From JANNWF01 sp038205755 (GTDB taxonomy: Bacteria > Pseudomonadota > Gammaproteobacteria > Xanthomonadales > Xanthomonadaceae), in the NCBI GenBank assembly GCA_038205755.1, contig JBBRBN010000001.1, positions 1 to 64,000 on the forward strand: a stretch of 64,000 nt of DNA, read 5' to 3'. Made by a program: the position numbers and the translations under genes. The notes beneath the pieces are model-generated. The model searched no databases. It saw only the letters and a program-made list of their open reading frames with translations, and had not been told where the DNA came from. Shown here piece by piece: positions 7,884 to 17,760 of this stretch (position 1 is the first letter of the stretch; the number at the start of each line of letters is the position of its first letter).

Positions 7884-9263
7884 CTACAGGGCGGCCTGCA
7901 GCGCATCCGACAGCCGGCTCGCCGCGATCACCTCCAGCCCTTTGAATCGCCCCCCCTTCGGGGCATTGGCCTGGGCCACGATGGCGCGGCGGAACCCATG
8001 CGTTGCCGCCTCCTTCAGCCGTTCCTCGCCGTTGGGAACCGGGCGCAGCTCGCCGGCCAGGCCCACCTCGCCGAAGGCCACGGTACCGTCCTCCAGCGGC
8101 CGATCACGCAACGATGAAAGCACCGCCAGCAGGATCGGCAGATCGGCTGCGGTTTCCTGCAGGCGGATGCCACCCACCACGTTGACGAACACATCCTGAT
8201 CCGAGGTGACCACCCCACCGTGGCGATGCAGCACGGCCAGCAGCATGGCCAGCCGGTTCTGGTCGAGGCCGATCGCCACCCGCCGCGGGTTGGACAGCGC
8301 GGAGGAATCGACCCGCGCCTGCACCTCGACCAGCAGTGGTCGGGTGCCCTCACGGATGACCGTGACCGCGCTGCCCGGCTGCGGCGAGCCGCTGCCGGAC
8401 AAGAAAATCGCCGAAGGATTGGGTACCTCACGCAAGCCACGATCCGACATCGCGAACACGCCCAGCTCGTTGACGGCGCCGAACCGGTTCTTGAAGGCGC
8501 GCAGCACGCGGAACCGGCTGCCGCTATCGCCTTCGAAGTAGAGCACGGCATCGACCATGTGCTCGAGCACGCGCGGCCCCGCAATGCCGCCTTCCTTGGT
8601 GACATGGCCAACCAGAAAGACGCAGGTCCCGGTCTCTTTGGCAAACCGTACCAGCCGGGCAGCCGACTCGCGAACCTGACTGACTGAACCCGGCGCAGCC
8701 GACAGTTCTTCCGTCCACAGCGTCTGGATGGAGTCCGCGACCATCACCCGAGGCCGCAGCGTCGCCGCCTGCTGCAAGATGCGCTCGACGCCGGTTTCAG
8801 CCAGTGCCTGCAATCCATCCAGCGGCAGACCCAGACGCGAGGCGCGGGCCGCGACCTGCGCCAGCGACTCCTCGCCGGTTACGTACAGAACCGGCGGATC
8901 GCGCCCCAGCAGGGCCATCGCCTGCAGCAGCAGCGTCGACTTGCCAATTCCCGGGTCGCCACCGATCAGCACCACCGACCCGGCCACGAGGCCGCCCCCG
9001 AGCACCCGATCAAGCTCGGGCATGCCGGTGGAACGCCGCGGATCAAGTTCGACTGGCACATCACGCAGCGACGCCACGAGCGCACCGCCGGCATCTCCAG
9101 ACCAGTGGGTCCGGCGTGCCACCGCGGGCCCAGCGGAGGATTCGCCGGCGGTTTCGGTCAACGTATTCCAGGCGCCGCATTCGCCGCACTGGCCCTGCCA
9201 CTTGCCGTGACTGGCACCGCAGGCGGAGCAGATATGCGTACTGCGCGGCCGGGTCTTGCTCAC
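7884..9263 (-). CDS. radA: DNA repair protein RadA
   Basis: RecA-like ATPase that promotes branch migration during recombinational repair. Domain order is typical: an N-terminal C4 zinc finger (CSACG...CGECG), Walker A GGDPGIGKST, the RadA-specific KNRFG motif, and a C-terminal Lon-protease-like domain. The frame opens at TTG 9293, but GTG 9263 puts the first zinc-finger cysteine about ten residues from the start as in E. coli RadA, so it is preferred; neither start has a clear ribosome site. It is transcribed away from the CorB-like gene, and the roughly 220 bases between them must hold both promoters. Confidence 0.95.
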   Translation of the reverse strand: MSKTRPRSTHICSACGASHGKWQGQCGECGAWNTLTETAGESSAGPAVARRTHWSGDAGGALVASLRDVPVELDPRRSTGMPELDRVLGGGLVAGSVVLIGGDPGIGKSTLLLQAMALLGRDPPVLYVTGEESLAQVAARASRLGLPLDGLQALAETGVERILQQAATLRPRVMVADSIQTLWTEELSAAPGSVSQVRESAARLVRFAKETGTCVFLVGHVTKEGGIAGPRVLEHMVDAVLYFEGDSGSRFRVLRAFKNRFGAVNELGVFAMSDRGLREVPNPSAIFLSGSGSPQPGSAVTVIREGTRPLLVEVQARVDSSALSNPRRVAIGLDQNRLAMLLAVLHRHGGVVTSDQDVFVNVVGGIRLQETAADLPILLAVLSSLRDRPLEDGTVAFGEVGLAGELRPVPNGEERLKEAATHGFRRAIVAQANAPKGGRFKGLEVIAASRLSDALQAAL

Positions 9264-9484
9264 GTGCGAATAGTCGATGGGATCATGCGGCAACGATACC
9301 CGAAGGGTGGGGTTCAGTTGCCTGTGCGATCACTGTTGCCAACCCGAGCAGGTCGGCGGCGGTCAACAGCGGCCCGCCCACGGACGCCAGACGCGCCGGA
9401 GCGCGCGCAGGCGGCCCGGCAACAAACGCGCCGGCTTGCTAAAGTGCAGGTTCGGCCGTCACGCACGGCGCACACCCCAGTCAC

Positions 9485-10756
9485 TTGGACTCGATACCGC
9501 TACCCACTCTTTTTGGCCTTCTGGCCACGCTGCTTGTTTTTTCGGCGTTTTTTTCCGGTTCTGAAACTGCGCTGATGTCTCTCAACCGCTATCGCCTGCG
9601 GCATAAGGCCAAAAGCGGCCATCGCGGCGCTCTGCTTGCGCAGAAGCTGCTGGATCGACCAGACCGCCTGATTGGCCTGATCCTGCTGGGCAACAACTTC
9701 GTCAACATTTCGGCATCCGCCATCGCGACCATCGTCGCCTTGCGTCTGGGCGGTGAGGCCGGAATCCTGGTCGGCACGGCAATACTGACCGTGGTTGTTC
9801 TGATTTTTGCCGAAGTCGCGCCAAAGACCGTGGCTGCCTATCACCCCGAGCGTTTCGGTTTCGCCGCGTCCTACGTGCTGTGGCCGCTGCTGCGGGTTTC
9901 ACAGCCCGTCGTGTGGTCGGTCAACCTGCTTGCCAACGGCGTGTTGCGCGGGCTGGGCATCCGCAAAATTCGTGGCGACAGCGACCAGCTGAGCCCGGAG
10001 GAACTGCGCACGCTGCTGGCCGAAGGCGGAGGACTGATCCGACCACGCGACCGCCGCATGCTGCTCAACATCCTTGAGCTCGAGGAACTGACGGTCGATG
10101 AGATCATGGTGCCTCGGCGAGAAGTGCATGGCATCGATCTCGATGCGCCCGGCGAGAACGTGCTGGCCGCCATCGGCCGCTTCCCGTATTCGCGGATTCC
10201 CATCTATCGGGGCAGCGTTGATCGTATTTCCGGGGTGGTCAACACCCGTCAGATTCTGCCACTGCTTGCCCACGACTCGGTTGATGTGCTGGCGCTCGAG
10301 CGTGGCGCCAAAAAGCCCTATTTCATTCCCAGCGGAACGCCGCTGACCCGCCAGCTGCAGGAGTTCCAGCGCCGCGAGCGCCGGATGGGCTTCGTGGTGG
10401 ACGAATACGGTGATCTCCAGGGCCTGATCACCATTCAGGACATCCTCGAAGAGATCGTCGGCGAGTTCACCACCGGACCCGAAGCGGTGCCAAACCGCGC
10501 TGCCCAGCTGGCCGACGGCAGCATTCGCGCCGAGGGACGGATGCGCATCCGACTGCTCAATCGCCAGTTCGGCTGGGAGCTGCCGACCGACGGCGCATCC
10601 ACGCTCAGCGGCCTGATCGTTGAGCGGCTGGACGGTTTACCCGAGCAGGGTACCGGCGCCGATCTCTTCGGCCTGCATATGCATTTCGAACGCGTCGACG
10701 ACAACCTCGTCCGGCTGGTGCTTATCCGGTCGCTGGATGCTGCTCCGAAGGCGTGA
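9485..10756 (+). CDS. CorB/YfjD-like CNNM-CBS membrane protein (HlyC/CorC family)
   Basis: A 423-residue protein in the usual order: DUF21/CNNM transmembrane domain (FSGSETALMSLNRYRLRHKAK, conserved with E. coli YfjD/CorB), a tandem CBS pair containing DEIMVPRREV and GFVVDEYGDLQGL, and a C-terminal CorC_HlyC domain. The family is linked to magnesium or cobalt export and resistance; the exact substrate here is unknown. The start is TTG (MDSIPLPTL), supported by N-terminal alignment to CorB. It converges on the kinase gene. Confidence 0.88.
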   Translation: MDSIPLPTLFGLLATLLVFSAFFSGSETALMSLNRYRLRHKAKSGHRGALLAQKLLDRPDRLIGLILLGNNFVNISASAIATIVALRLGGEAGILVGTAILTVVVLIFAEVAPKTVAAYHPERFGFAASYVLWPLLRVSQPVVWSVNLLANGVLRGLGIRKIRGDSDQLSPEELRTLLAEGGGLIRPRDRRMLLNILELEELTVDEIMVPRREVHGIDLDAPGENVLAAIGRFPYSRIPIYRGSVDRISGVVNTRQILPLLAHDSVDVLALERGAKKPYFIPSGTPLTRQLQEFQRRERRMGFVVDEYGDLQGLITIQDILEEIVGEFTTGPEAVPNRAAQLADGSIRAEGRMRIRLLNRQFGWELPTDGASTLSGLIVERLDGLPEQGTGADLFGLHMHFERVDDNLVRLVLIRSLDAAPKA

Positions 10757-10773
10757 ACCCGGAGCGTGGGTTC
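10755..10773. terminator. Short hairpin between convergent genes
   Basis: GAACCC and GGGTTC form a 6-bp stem with a 7-base loop right at the stop codon of the CorB-like gene. There is no T-run, so it is a weak candidate terminator for both convergent genes. Confidence 0.35.
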
Positions 10774-10784
10774 AGGATCCGCAG

Positions 10785-11960
10785 CTACACCTTGTCCTTC
10801 AGCAGCTCCCACAGCACCGCTGCGAGTACGATCAGAACCAATACCACCCCGGCCTGCCGCAGCCACATCGGCACCGGTTTTGGCCCGACCTCCACGTTGA
10901 CAGCCGATGTGCGGCGACGCCAGTCGTCCTTGATCGGCTCCAGCCTCAGGCTGGAGTTTTCCAGCAGCTGACTGGCGAGCACCACGGGCGGAACGTCGGC
11001 GACCGGCCGGACTGCCGGCACGGCCGCCGGTCCGGTTTCCATCTGCGCATCAGAAAAGCCCAACGCCCGCAGTCGCTCGGAGACACTGTGACCCGGATCA
11101 ACGCTCAGTCGCTGCTGCAGCGAGTCATTGGCGGTGACCAGACTACGCAGGTCGCGGGCGAAGGCTTTGAGGTCGGGATAGCGGTCATTTGGGCTTTTGG
11201 CCAGCATCCGGTCCAGCATCGGCTGGGCGAAGGCCACCCGGTCAGGTAAACGAGGCGGCGGCGTGTTGACGTGCGCGTAGGCCACCTGCATCGGCGTTTC
11301 AAAATCGAACAGGATTTTGCGCGCCAGCAGTTCGTAGAACATGACGCCGAGCGAATACTGATCGGTGCGGCCATCGACCGGACCGGCCTGCGCCTGCTCC
11401 GGACTCATGTAGGTCGGTGTGCCGATCATCATGCCGGTCTGGGTCAGCCGCATGGCGTCCGATCCGGCCACCCTGGCGATGCCAAAATCGGTCAACACCG
11501 GCGTCTTCTTGCCGCGAAACAGGATATTCCCGGGCTTCAGATCGCGATGCACCACGCCATTGTCGTGCGCAAACTGCAGGGCATCGGCGATCTGCACCAC
11601 CACCGCAATGGCCTCCGACAGGGTCAGGCCGTCTTTCATGCGATCAGACAGCGAGCCGCCGTCCAGATACTCCATCGCGATATAGCTCAGCCCGTCGCCC
11701 TGCGAAATGTCGAACACCCCGACGATGTTGGGGTGCGGCAGACGGGCCATGGTCCGCCCTTCATTGAGGAAGCGCTTTTCCTCGCTGCCGTCACCGATGT
11801 GCCGCATGATCTTTATCGCGACCTTGCGGTCAAGCGAGCGCTGCACCGCGATGAACACCGACGCCATTCCGCCCTGACCAATCTTGACGCCAAGCTCGTA
11901 GCCCGGAATCTGATAGACCGGATCGCTCAGCGACTTGGCTTGGATGGTTTCGAGAGTCAT
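10785..11960 (-). CDS. Hanks-type serine/threonine protein kinase with C-terminal membrane anchor
   Basis: Eukaryotic-like kinase of 391 residues. Visible are the glycine loop GQGGMASVF, the VAIK lysine, catalytic HRDLKPGN, the DFG metal motif and the APE-region equivalent (TYMSPEQ). After the kinase domain (about 20-285) comes a linker and one hydrophobic helix near residues 367-385 followed by a charged tail, so the kinase domain probably faces the cytoplasm from a tail anchor. No PASTA or other extracellular sensor is present. The substrate is unknown. It is a single gene with its own upstream region. Confidence 0.9.
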   Translation of the reverse strand: MTLETIQAKSLSDPVYQIPGYELGVKIGQGGMASVFIAVQRSLDRKVAIKIMRHIGDGSEEKRFLNEGRTMARLPHPNIVGVFDISQGDGLSYIAMEYLDGGSLSDRMKDGLTLSEAIAVVVQIADALQFAHDNGVVHRDLKPGNILFRGKKTPVLTDFGIARVAGSDAMRLTQTGMMIGTPTYMSPEQAQAGPVDGRTDQYSLGVMFYELLARKILFDFETPMQVAYAHVNTPPPRLPDRVAFAQPMLDRMLAKSPNDRYPDLKAFARDLRSLVTANDSLQQRLSVDPGHSVSERLRALGFSDAQMETGPAAVPAVRPVADVPPVVLASQLLENSSLRLEPIKDDWRRRTSAVNVEVGPKPVPMWLRQAGVVLVLIVLAAVLWELLKDKV

Positions 11961-12196
11961 CTTCCCGGATACGGTGACGCGGACGGTGTGGCCATGGCGA
12001 CGCGCTCCGCATCGCGCAGGGTCACCTGTGGAGTTTACGACACCCGCTGACGAATTGTGACGCAGTTGACGTCTTTGCGTGGCGTTTGACAGCTGCGCCC
12101 GGCGGCCATCCGGATGGCGCAGCAGCAGTGGCTGCCACAGGCAGCGTCAACTCAAATGAAAAGGCCGCCCGGGTGGGCGGCCCTTTACTTTCGATG
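11961..12196. other. Intergenic region between kinase gene and tRNA-Thr
   Basis: Apart from the kinase promoter region near its left end and the tRNA terminator, I see no coding signal. A plus-strand frame through here covers the tRNA and is not a gene. Confidence 0.6.
12155..12182 (-). terminator. Rho-independent terminator of tRNA-Thr
   Basis: GGCCGCCC / GGGCGGCC (12163-12170 and 12175-12182), an 8-bp GC stem with a 4-base loop. On the minus strand it is followed by TTTTCATTT. It lies 15 bases downstream of the tRNA 3' end. Confidence 0.85.
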
Positions 12197-12272
12197 TGGT
12201 GCCGGAAATAGGAATCGAACCTACGACCTCATCATTACGAATGACGCGCTCTACCAACTGAGCTATTCCGGC
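12197..12272 (-). tRNA. tRNA-Thr (anticodon CGT)
   Basis: A 76-nt cloverleaf with a 7-bp acceptor stem (GCCGGAA/TTCCGGC), D-arm AGTTGGTAGA, an anticodon loop TTCGTAA giving anticodon CGT (reads ACG, Thr), T-arm GTAGGTTCGATTCCTAT and an encoded CCA end. A -10-like TACACT (12281-12286 on the minus strand) lies just upstream. Confidence 0.97.
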
Positions 12273-12377
12273 GAGGCGCTAGTGTACCGCCATCTGCTGA
12301 GGCGCCCGACAGCCGCAGATGCTGCGAGGGTCACCCGAAGCGCAGGGCGCGCAGTGTAGGCGCAGGGTCTGGAGCGG

Positions 12378-13331
12378 TCAATCGACCATCACCACGCGCA
12401 GTTCGCGCGGCAGCGCAAACACAATGTTCTCCGGCTGGCCGGGCAGCTCCAGCGCTTCGGCTGCTCCGAGCTCCCGCAATCGCTCCAGCACGCCTTCCAC
12501 CAGCACCTCCGGAGCGGAGGCGCCCGCGGTGACGCCAATGGCTCGCTTGCCCTCCAGCCAGCGCGGATCAATGTCGGTGGCGCCGTCAATCAGCAGCGCC
12601 TGGGCGCCCTCTCGCTCCGCAAGCTCGCGCAGGCGGTTGGAGTTGGAGCTGTTGGACGAGCCCACCACCAGCACCAGATCACAGCGCGCGGCCAACGCGC
12701 GAACGGCGTCCTGGCGATTCTGGGTGGCGTAGCAGATATCGTCATGTCGTGGCCCCTGGATGGCCGGAAACCGTTGCCGGAGCGCCTCAATCACCTGCCG
12801 GGTATCGTCCACCGAGAGGGTGGTCTGGGTGGTGTAAGCGACATGGTCTGGCTGCCCCACTTCCAGGGTCGCCACGTCAGCGACACTTTCGACCAGATAG
12901 ATGCTGCCGCTGCCGCGTTCGGCATTCCACTGACCCATCGTCCCCTCGACTTCCGGGTGGCCGGCGTGACCGATAAGGACCACATCGCGACCGGCGCGGC
13001 AATGCCGGCTGACCTCGATGTGGACTTTCGTGACCAGCGGGCAGGTGGCATCAAACACCCTCAGACCCCGTCGCTCAGCCTCCATCCGCACCGCTTGCGA
13101 TACCCCATGGGCGCTGAAAATGACCGTCGCGCCATCGGGCACCTCGTCAAGCTCCTCGACAAACCGGGCGCCGCGATTGCGCAGGTCTTCGACCACAAAG
13201 CGGTTGTGCACCACCTCATGACGAACGTAGATCGGCGCACCCAGCATCTCCAGCGCACGCTTGACGATCTCGATGGCGCGATCCACGCCGGCGCAAAAGC
13301 CGCGCGGATTGGCAAGCAGAACTTCGGTCAC
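12378..13331 (-). CDS. ispH: 4-hydroxy-3-methylbut-2-enyl diphosphate reductase
   Basis: Last enzyme of the MEP isoprenoid pathway; makes IPP and DMAPP with a 4Fe-4S cluster. The three cluster cysteines appear in GFCAG (Cys13), DATCPLV and DDICYATQNRQ; 317 residues is the usual length. The start is GTG at 13331, overlapping the lspA stop by four bases (GTGA), so translation is probably coupled. dxs, the first enzyme of the same pathway, is at 48002. Confidence 0.97.
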   Translation of the reverse strand: MTEVLLANPRGFCAGVDRAIEIVKRALEMLGAPIYVRHEVVHNRFVVEDLRNRGARFVEELDEVPDGATVIFSAHGVSQAVRMEAERRGLRVFDATCPLVTKVHIEVSRHCRAGRDVVLIGHAGHPEVEGTMGQWNAERGSGSIYLVESVADVATLEVGQPDHVAYTTQTTLSVDDTRQVIEALRQRFPAIQGPRHDDICYATQNRQDAVRALAARCDLVLVVGSSNSSNSNRLRELAEREGAQALLIDGATDIDPRWLEGKRAIGVTAGASAPEVLVEGVLERLRELGAAEALELPGQPENIVFALPRELRVVMVD

Positions 13332-13849
13332 GGCTGTTCTCCTGATCGGGCCGGCCCCAGCAACCCCAGCACCACCATGCCAATGGCACCGCCGACGATC
13401 GCCGCATCGGCGATATTGAAGGCCGGCCAGTGATGGCTACGCCAGTACCAGTCGATGAAATCAACAACATGGCCGCAGCGGAACTCACTGGCGCAGCGCA
13501 GGCGGTCCACCAGATTGCCCAGTGCGCCACCGATGATCAGCGCATACGGCAACCCCTGTCGCCAGTCACTGCGCGGAGTGCGGCTGAGCCACCAGATCAG
13601 CAGGCCGCTGATGGCGACCGCCAGCGTGGCGAACAGCCAGCGCTGCCAGCCTGACGCGCTACCCAGCAAGCTGAACGCGGCACCCGGGTTGAAGGTCAGC
13701 GTCCAATTCCAGAAGCCCTCGACAAACACCACCGGCTGATGCGGCTCAAGGTGCTCCAGTGCCAGCTGCTTGGTCCAAAGGTCGAGACCGATGATCACCG
13801 CGGACAGCAGCAGCCAGGACAGGGCATTGGGGCGAGGCGGGATGCTCAT
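13328..13849 (-). CDS. lspA: Lipoprotein signal peptidase II
   Basis: Cleaves the signal peptide of diacylglyceryl prolipoproteins in the inner membrane. It has 173 residues with four hydrophobic helices. The two catalytic aspartates lie in GNLVDRL and FNIADAAI. The open frame extends upstream to 14029 but overlaps ileS; ATG 13849 (MSIPPRPNA), 13 bases after the ileS stop, gives normal length. Confidence 0.95.
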   Translation of the reverse strand: MSIPPRPNALSWLLLSAVIIGLDLWTKQLALEHLEPHQPVVFVEGFWNWTLTFNPGAAFSLLGSASGWQRWLFATLAVAISGLLIWWLSRTPRSDWRQGLPYALIIGGALGNLVDRLRCASEFRCGHVVDFIDWYWRSHHWPAFNIADAAIVGGAIGMVVLGLLGPARSGEQP

Positions 13850-13862
13850 GTGATTGATCGCC

Positions 13863-16724
13863 TCAGAACCAGCGCCGGACTTCACCGACGCCGTCGACAT
13901 TTTCGACGCAGCGACCGCACAGCTCAGGATGCTCGACGCTGGCGCCGACCTCCTCGCGATAGTGCCAGCAGCGCACGCACTTGCCGTGCGCACTGGCGGT
14001 TGCATCGATCCATGCATCAGCGGCGTCAACCCGAACTGCCGATGACGGGCGCTGGTCGGTCGGCCTTAGGGTCAGCTGCGAGGTGATGAAGAAGAACCGC
14101 AGCTCATCCGACACGCACTGCAAACGCTGCAGCAGGTCTCTGTTGAGATACAGCGTGACCTCCGCCTGCAGCGACGCACCCACCACACCGGACGCCCGCA
14201 TTGGCTCCAGCACCCGCGACACGGCTTCGCGCAGCACCAGCAGCTGGTCGAAATCAGCGGCCGCGAGCGGCGCATCGGCGGGCAGCGACGGCAGTCCCTC
14301 GTACCAGGTGCTGAACAGCACCTCCGCCGGTCGCTCGCCCGGCAGATGCTGCCAGACCTCGTCGGCAGTGAAGGACAGGATCGGCGCGATCCAGCGCGAG
14401 AACGCGTGGGCGATGTGGAACATCGCACTCTGCGCCGAGCGCCGACCGCGACTGTCGGCCTGCATGGTGTAAAGCCGATCTTTGGTGACATCCAGGTACA
14501 GCGAACCCAGCTCGACCGTGCAGAAGTTCGACAGCCGCTGCACGATGTCGGCGAAATCGTAGCGTTCGTAGGCCGCGATGACATCACGCTGCAGCGCGGC
14601 GGCCCGGTGCAGGATCCAGCGGTCGAGCAGCAGCAGCTGGTCGTCGGGCAGCAGATCCTGCGCCGGATCGAAACCGCCCAGATTGGCGAGCAGGAAGCGC
14701 GCCGTGTTGCGGATGCGCCGGTAGGCATCGGCGCTGCGCTTGAGGATTTCGTCGCTGACCGACATTTCGTTGCGGTAGTCGGTGGATGCCACCCACAGCC
14801 GCAGCACGTCGGCGCCCAGCTTGCCCATCACCTCCTGCGGCGCCACCACGTTGCCGACCGACTTGGACATCTTGCGGCCATGCTGATCCACCGCAAAACC
14901 GTGGGTGAGGACCTGCCTGTAGGGCGCCGCGTGATCGATCGCGATACCGGTCAGCAGCGAGCTCTGAAACCACCCGCGATGCTGATCGGAACCCTCGAGG
15001 TAGAGATCAGCCGGCTTGCCCAGCCCGCGCGCTGCCAACACGCCCTCGTGGGTGACGCCGGAGTCGAACCAGACATCGAGGATATCGGTGACCTTGTCGT
15101 ACGCCTGAGCTTCATCGCCCAGCAGCTCGGCGGCGTCCAGCGCAAACCAGGCGTCAACGCCGGCCTGCTCGACCCGCTCGGCCACCGCGTTCATCAGTTC
15201 GACCGAGCGCGGGTGAGGCTCGCCGGTGATACGGTGGACGAACAGCGCAATCGGCACGCCCCAGGTGCGCTGACGGCTGATGCACCAGTCAGGCCGCCCG
15301 GCAATCATCGACTGAATTCGCGCTTCACCCCATTCGGGGAACCAGCCGCCGGCCTTGCCGATGGTGGCAATCGCAGCCAGCGCATCAGATCGCAACCCCG
15401 CCTGCTCCATCGAAATGAACCATTGCGGCGTGGCGCGAAACGCCACTGGCGTCTTGTGTCGCCAGCAGTGCGGGTAGCTGTGCTGCAGGCTGCTGCTGGC
15501 GAGCAGCACGCCGCGCTCGCGCAGCAGCTCGGTGATGCTGTCATTGGCCTTCCAGATGAACTGGCCCTCGAACAGCGGCGTGCCGGGCAAAAACACGCCA
15601 TTGCCGCCGATCGGGTTCATCTGGGCCGCGGGGTAGCGGTCAACGAGGCCGTACTTCTGGCCGACCACGAAATCCTCCTGACCATGCCCCGGCGCGGTGT
15701 GGACTGCGCCGGTGCCGTCCTCGGCGGTCACGTGGTCGCCCAGGATGACCGGTATCTCGCGGTCGTAGAACGGATGCTTGAGCAGGGCATGCTCGAGCGC
15801 CGCGCCACGCGCCCGACCAAGCACTACGAAATTGGCCACGCCGTAGCGCGCCAGCGCGCGCTCCGCCAGGTCGGCCGCCAGCACCAGCAGCCGTCGAGCC
15901 TCGCCACGCGGCGGGCCTTCGACCAGCAGGTAGTCCAGGTCCGGACCCAGGGTAACCGCCAGACTGGCCGGCAATGTCCACGGCGTGGTGGTCCAGATCG
16001 GCACGGCCAGAAGCGTTCCCGCCGCGACGCTGACGCCAAAGTGCGCCGCAAGCGCAGCCGAGTCGTGCGCGTCGTAGGCCACATCAACCTGGGGCGACAC
16101 CTTGTCCGCGTACTCGATCTCGGCCTCGGCCAGCGCCGACCCGCAGTCAAAGCACCAGTGCACCGGCTTGGCGCCTCGGCTCAGATGGCCGTTCGCAACG
16201 ATCTTCGCCAGGGCGCGGACGATGTCCGCCTCGAAGCGGAAATCCATTGTCCGGTAAGGATTTTCCCAATCGCCGAGCACGCCGAGCCGCTTGAAATCGC
16301 GGCGCTGGCCGTCGATCTGCTCAGCGGCGTATTCGCGGCAGCGCGCGCGGAATGCGGCGGCGTCCAGCGTGACGCCGACCTTGCCATGCTTCTTCTCAAC
16401 CGCATGCTCGATCGGCAGACCGTGGCAGTCCCAGCCGGGAATGTAGGGCGCATCGAATCCCGCCAGCAGCTTTGACTTGACGACGATGTCCTTCAGAATC
16501 TTGTTGACCGCGTGGCCGATGTGAATGGCGCCGTTGGCGTACGGCGGGCCGTCGTGCAGCACAAAGGTCGGGCGACCACGAGCGTGCTCCCGAATGCGTC
16601 CGTACAGCCCCTCGCGCTCCCAGCGCTCAAGGGTGTCGGGTTCGCGCCGGGGCAGATCACCACGCATCGGAAATGCGGTCTCCGGGAGGTGAATGGTGGC
16701 CTTGTAGTCGTGCGATGCGCTCAC
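13863..16724 (-). CDS. ileS: Isoleucyl-tRNA synthetase
   Basis: Class I aminoacyl-tRNA synthetase, 953 residues. It has HIGH as HIGHAVNK near residue 68, the large CP1 editing domain, KMSKS as GRKMSKSVGNV near residue 610, and the C-terminal zinc finger (KCVRCWHY ... LCGRC), so it is the bacterial type with the zinc tail. It starts at GTG 16724, overlapping the ribF stop as GTGA. It lies in the order murJ-ribF-ileS-lspA-ispH. Confidence 0.98.
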   Translation of the reverse strand: MSASHDYKATIHLPETAFPMRGDLPRREPDTLERWEREGLYGRIREHARGRPTFVLHDGPPYANGAIHIGHAVNKILKDIVVKSKLLAGFDAPYIPGWDCHGLPIEHAVEKKHGKVGVTLDAAAFRARCREYAAEQIDGQRRDFKRLGVLGDWENPYRTMDFRFEADIVRALAKIVANGHLSRGAKPVHWCFDCGSALAEAEIEYADKVSPQVDVAYDAHDSAALAAHFGVSVAAGTLLAVPIWTTTPWTLPASLAVTLGPDLDYLLVEGPPRGEARRLLVLAADLAERALARYGVANFVVLGRARGAALEHALLKHPFYDREIPVILGDHVTAEDGTGAVHTAPGHGQEDFVVGQKYGLVDRYPAAQMNPIGGNGVFLPGTPLFEGQFIWKANDSITELLRERGVLLASSSLQHSYPHCWRHKTPVAFRATPQWFISMEQAGLRSDALAAIATIGKAGGWFPEWGEARIQSMIAGRPDWCISRQRTWGVPIALFVHRITGEPHPRSVELMNAVAERVEQAGVDAWFALDAAELLGDEAQAYDKVTDILDVWFDSGVTHEGVLAARGLGKPADLYLEGSDQHRGWFQSSLLTGIAIDHAAPYRQVLTHGFAVDQHGRKMSKSVGNVVAPQEVMGKLGADVLRLWVASTDYRNEMSVSDEILKRSADAYRRIRNTARFLLANLGGFDPAQDLLPDDQLLLLDRWILHRAAALQRDVIAAYERYDFADIVQRLSNFCTVELGSLYLDVTKDRLYTMQADSRGRRSAQSAMFHIAHAFSRWIAPILSFTADEVWQHLPGERPAEVLFSTWYEGLPSLPADAPLAAADFDQLLVLREAVSRVLEPMRASGVVGASLQAEVTLYLNRDLLQRLQCVSDELRFFFITSQLTLRPTDQRPSSAVRVDAADAWIDATASAHGKCVRCWHYREEVGASVEHPELCGRCVENVDGVGEVRRWF

Positions 16725-17677
16725 GCGGTCTTCCGTTGTTGGGCCGCTGGCGCACCGAGAATCGCGCGCGCTTGGTCGGCGTCACGATCCATCTGTACGA
16801 CCAGGGCAGGCAGGTCAGGGAACTTCAGCTCGTCGCGCAGTTTGGCGACGAACTCCACTTCGATCCGGCGACCGTAAAGATCGCCATCGAAGTCGAACAG
16901 GTGCGCCTCCAGCAGCGGCTCGACGCCGTCCACCGTTGGCCGGGTGCCGAGGCTGGACACGCTGGCAACAGGTTCCGGGCGCACGCCATGCACCCAACTG
17001 GCGAAAATGCCGCCCAGCGCCGGCTGCCGTCCCGCCAGACGCAGGTTTGCGGTCGGGTAGCCGAGCGTCCGGCCGAGCTGTCGGCCGCGAACCACCCGAT
17101 TGCTGATCGAATACGGCCGACCGAGCAGGCGGGCGGCGGTGTCCAGATCACCCGCTTTCAGGGCCGCGCGAATCGCCGAGCTGGACACCCGGAAACCGTC
17201 ATGCTGATGGGTATCGATGCTGTCGGCCACAAAGCCCAGAGACCGGCCCAGTTCACGCAGCATGGCGATGTCTCCGCGCCGCCCCCGGCCAAAGCGGAAG
17301 TCGGCGCCGGTCCAAACTTCACGCACCCCCAACCGGCCAACCAGGATCTGCTCGACGAAGGTCTCCGCCTCCATTGCGGCGAGCGCCGCGTTGAAACGCA
17401 GCATGCCGACCGTGTCGACGCCGGCGGCGCGCAGCCGCTCGAAGCGATCGCGCCACGAGGCGACCCGTGCCGGCGCCTGCGCGCCCAGAAAGTGCTCACG
17501 CGGAATGGGCTCGAAGGCCAGCACTGCCGAGGCAACGCCACGCGCGCAGGCGCGCGCAAGCGTGTGGCCGATCAGCGCCTGGTGGCCCAAGTGGAGGCCG
17601 TCAAAAGCACCGATGCAGACCACAGAGCCGCGCGGAGCAACGCATCCGCCATCGACATCCCGGAACAGCCTAGTCAT
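16721..17677 (-). CDS. ribF: Bifunctional riboflavin kinase / FAD synthetase
   Basis: Makes FMN and then FAD from riboflavin. The N-terminal nucleotidyltransferase domain has FDGLHLGHQ and the later VSSSAIR motif; the C-terminal kinase domain has GRTLGYPTANL and the FDGDLYG loop. 318 residues, normal. No FMN riboswitch is apparent upstream. It lies 83 bases downstream of murJ and is coupled to ileS by GTGA. Confidence 0.96.
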   Translation of the reverse strand: MTRLFRDVDGGCVAPRGSVVCIGAFDGLHLGHQALIGHTLARACARGVASAVLAFEPIPREHFLGAQAPARVASWRDRFERLRAAGVDTVGMLRFNAALAAMEAETFVEQILVGRLGVREVWTGADFRFGRGRRGDIAMLRELGRSLGFVADSIDTHQHDGFRVSSSAIRAALKAGDLDTAARLLGRPYSISNRVVRGRQLGRTLGYPTANLRLAGRQPALGGIFASWVHGVRPEPVASVSSLGTRPTVDGVEPLLEAHLFDFDGDLYGRRIEVEFVAKLRDELKFPDLPALVVQMDRDADQARAILGAPAAQQRKTA

Positions 17678-17760
17678 CCGCAGGATTATACCGTGCAGTG
17701 CAACATTGGCCGGCCTCGACCTGTTTGAAGGTCAGGGTCTGGATGCAACCGCTGCGCGGT

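Noticed and set aside
12114..12359. Plus-strand ORF covering the tRNA
   Set aside because: It translates the tRNA-Thr gene in the wrong strand; no coding evidence.
17678..17760. FMN riboswitch upstream of ribF
   Set aside because: The 83-base gap is too short and lacks the conserved FMN aptamer segments.
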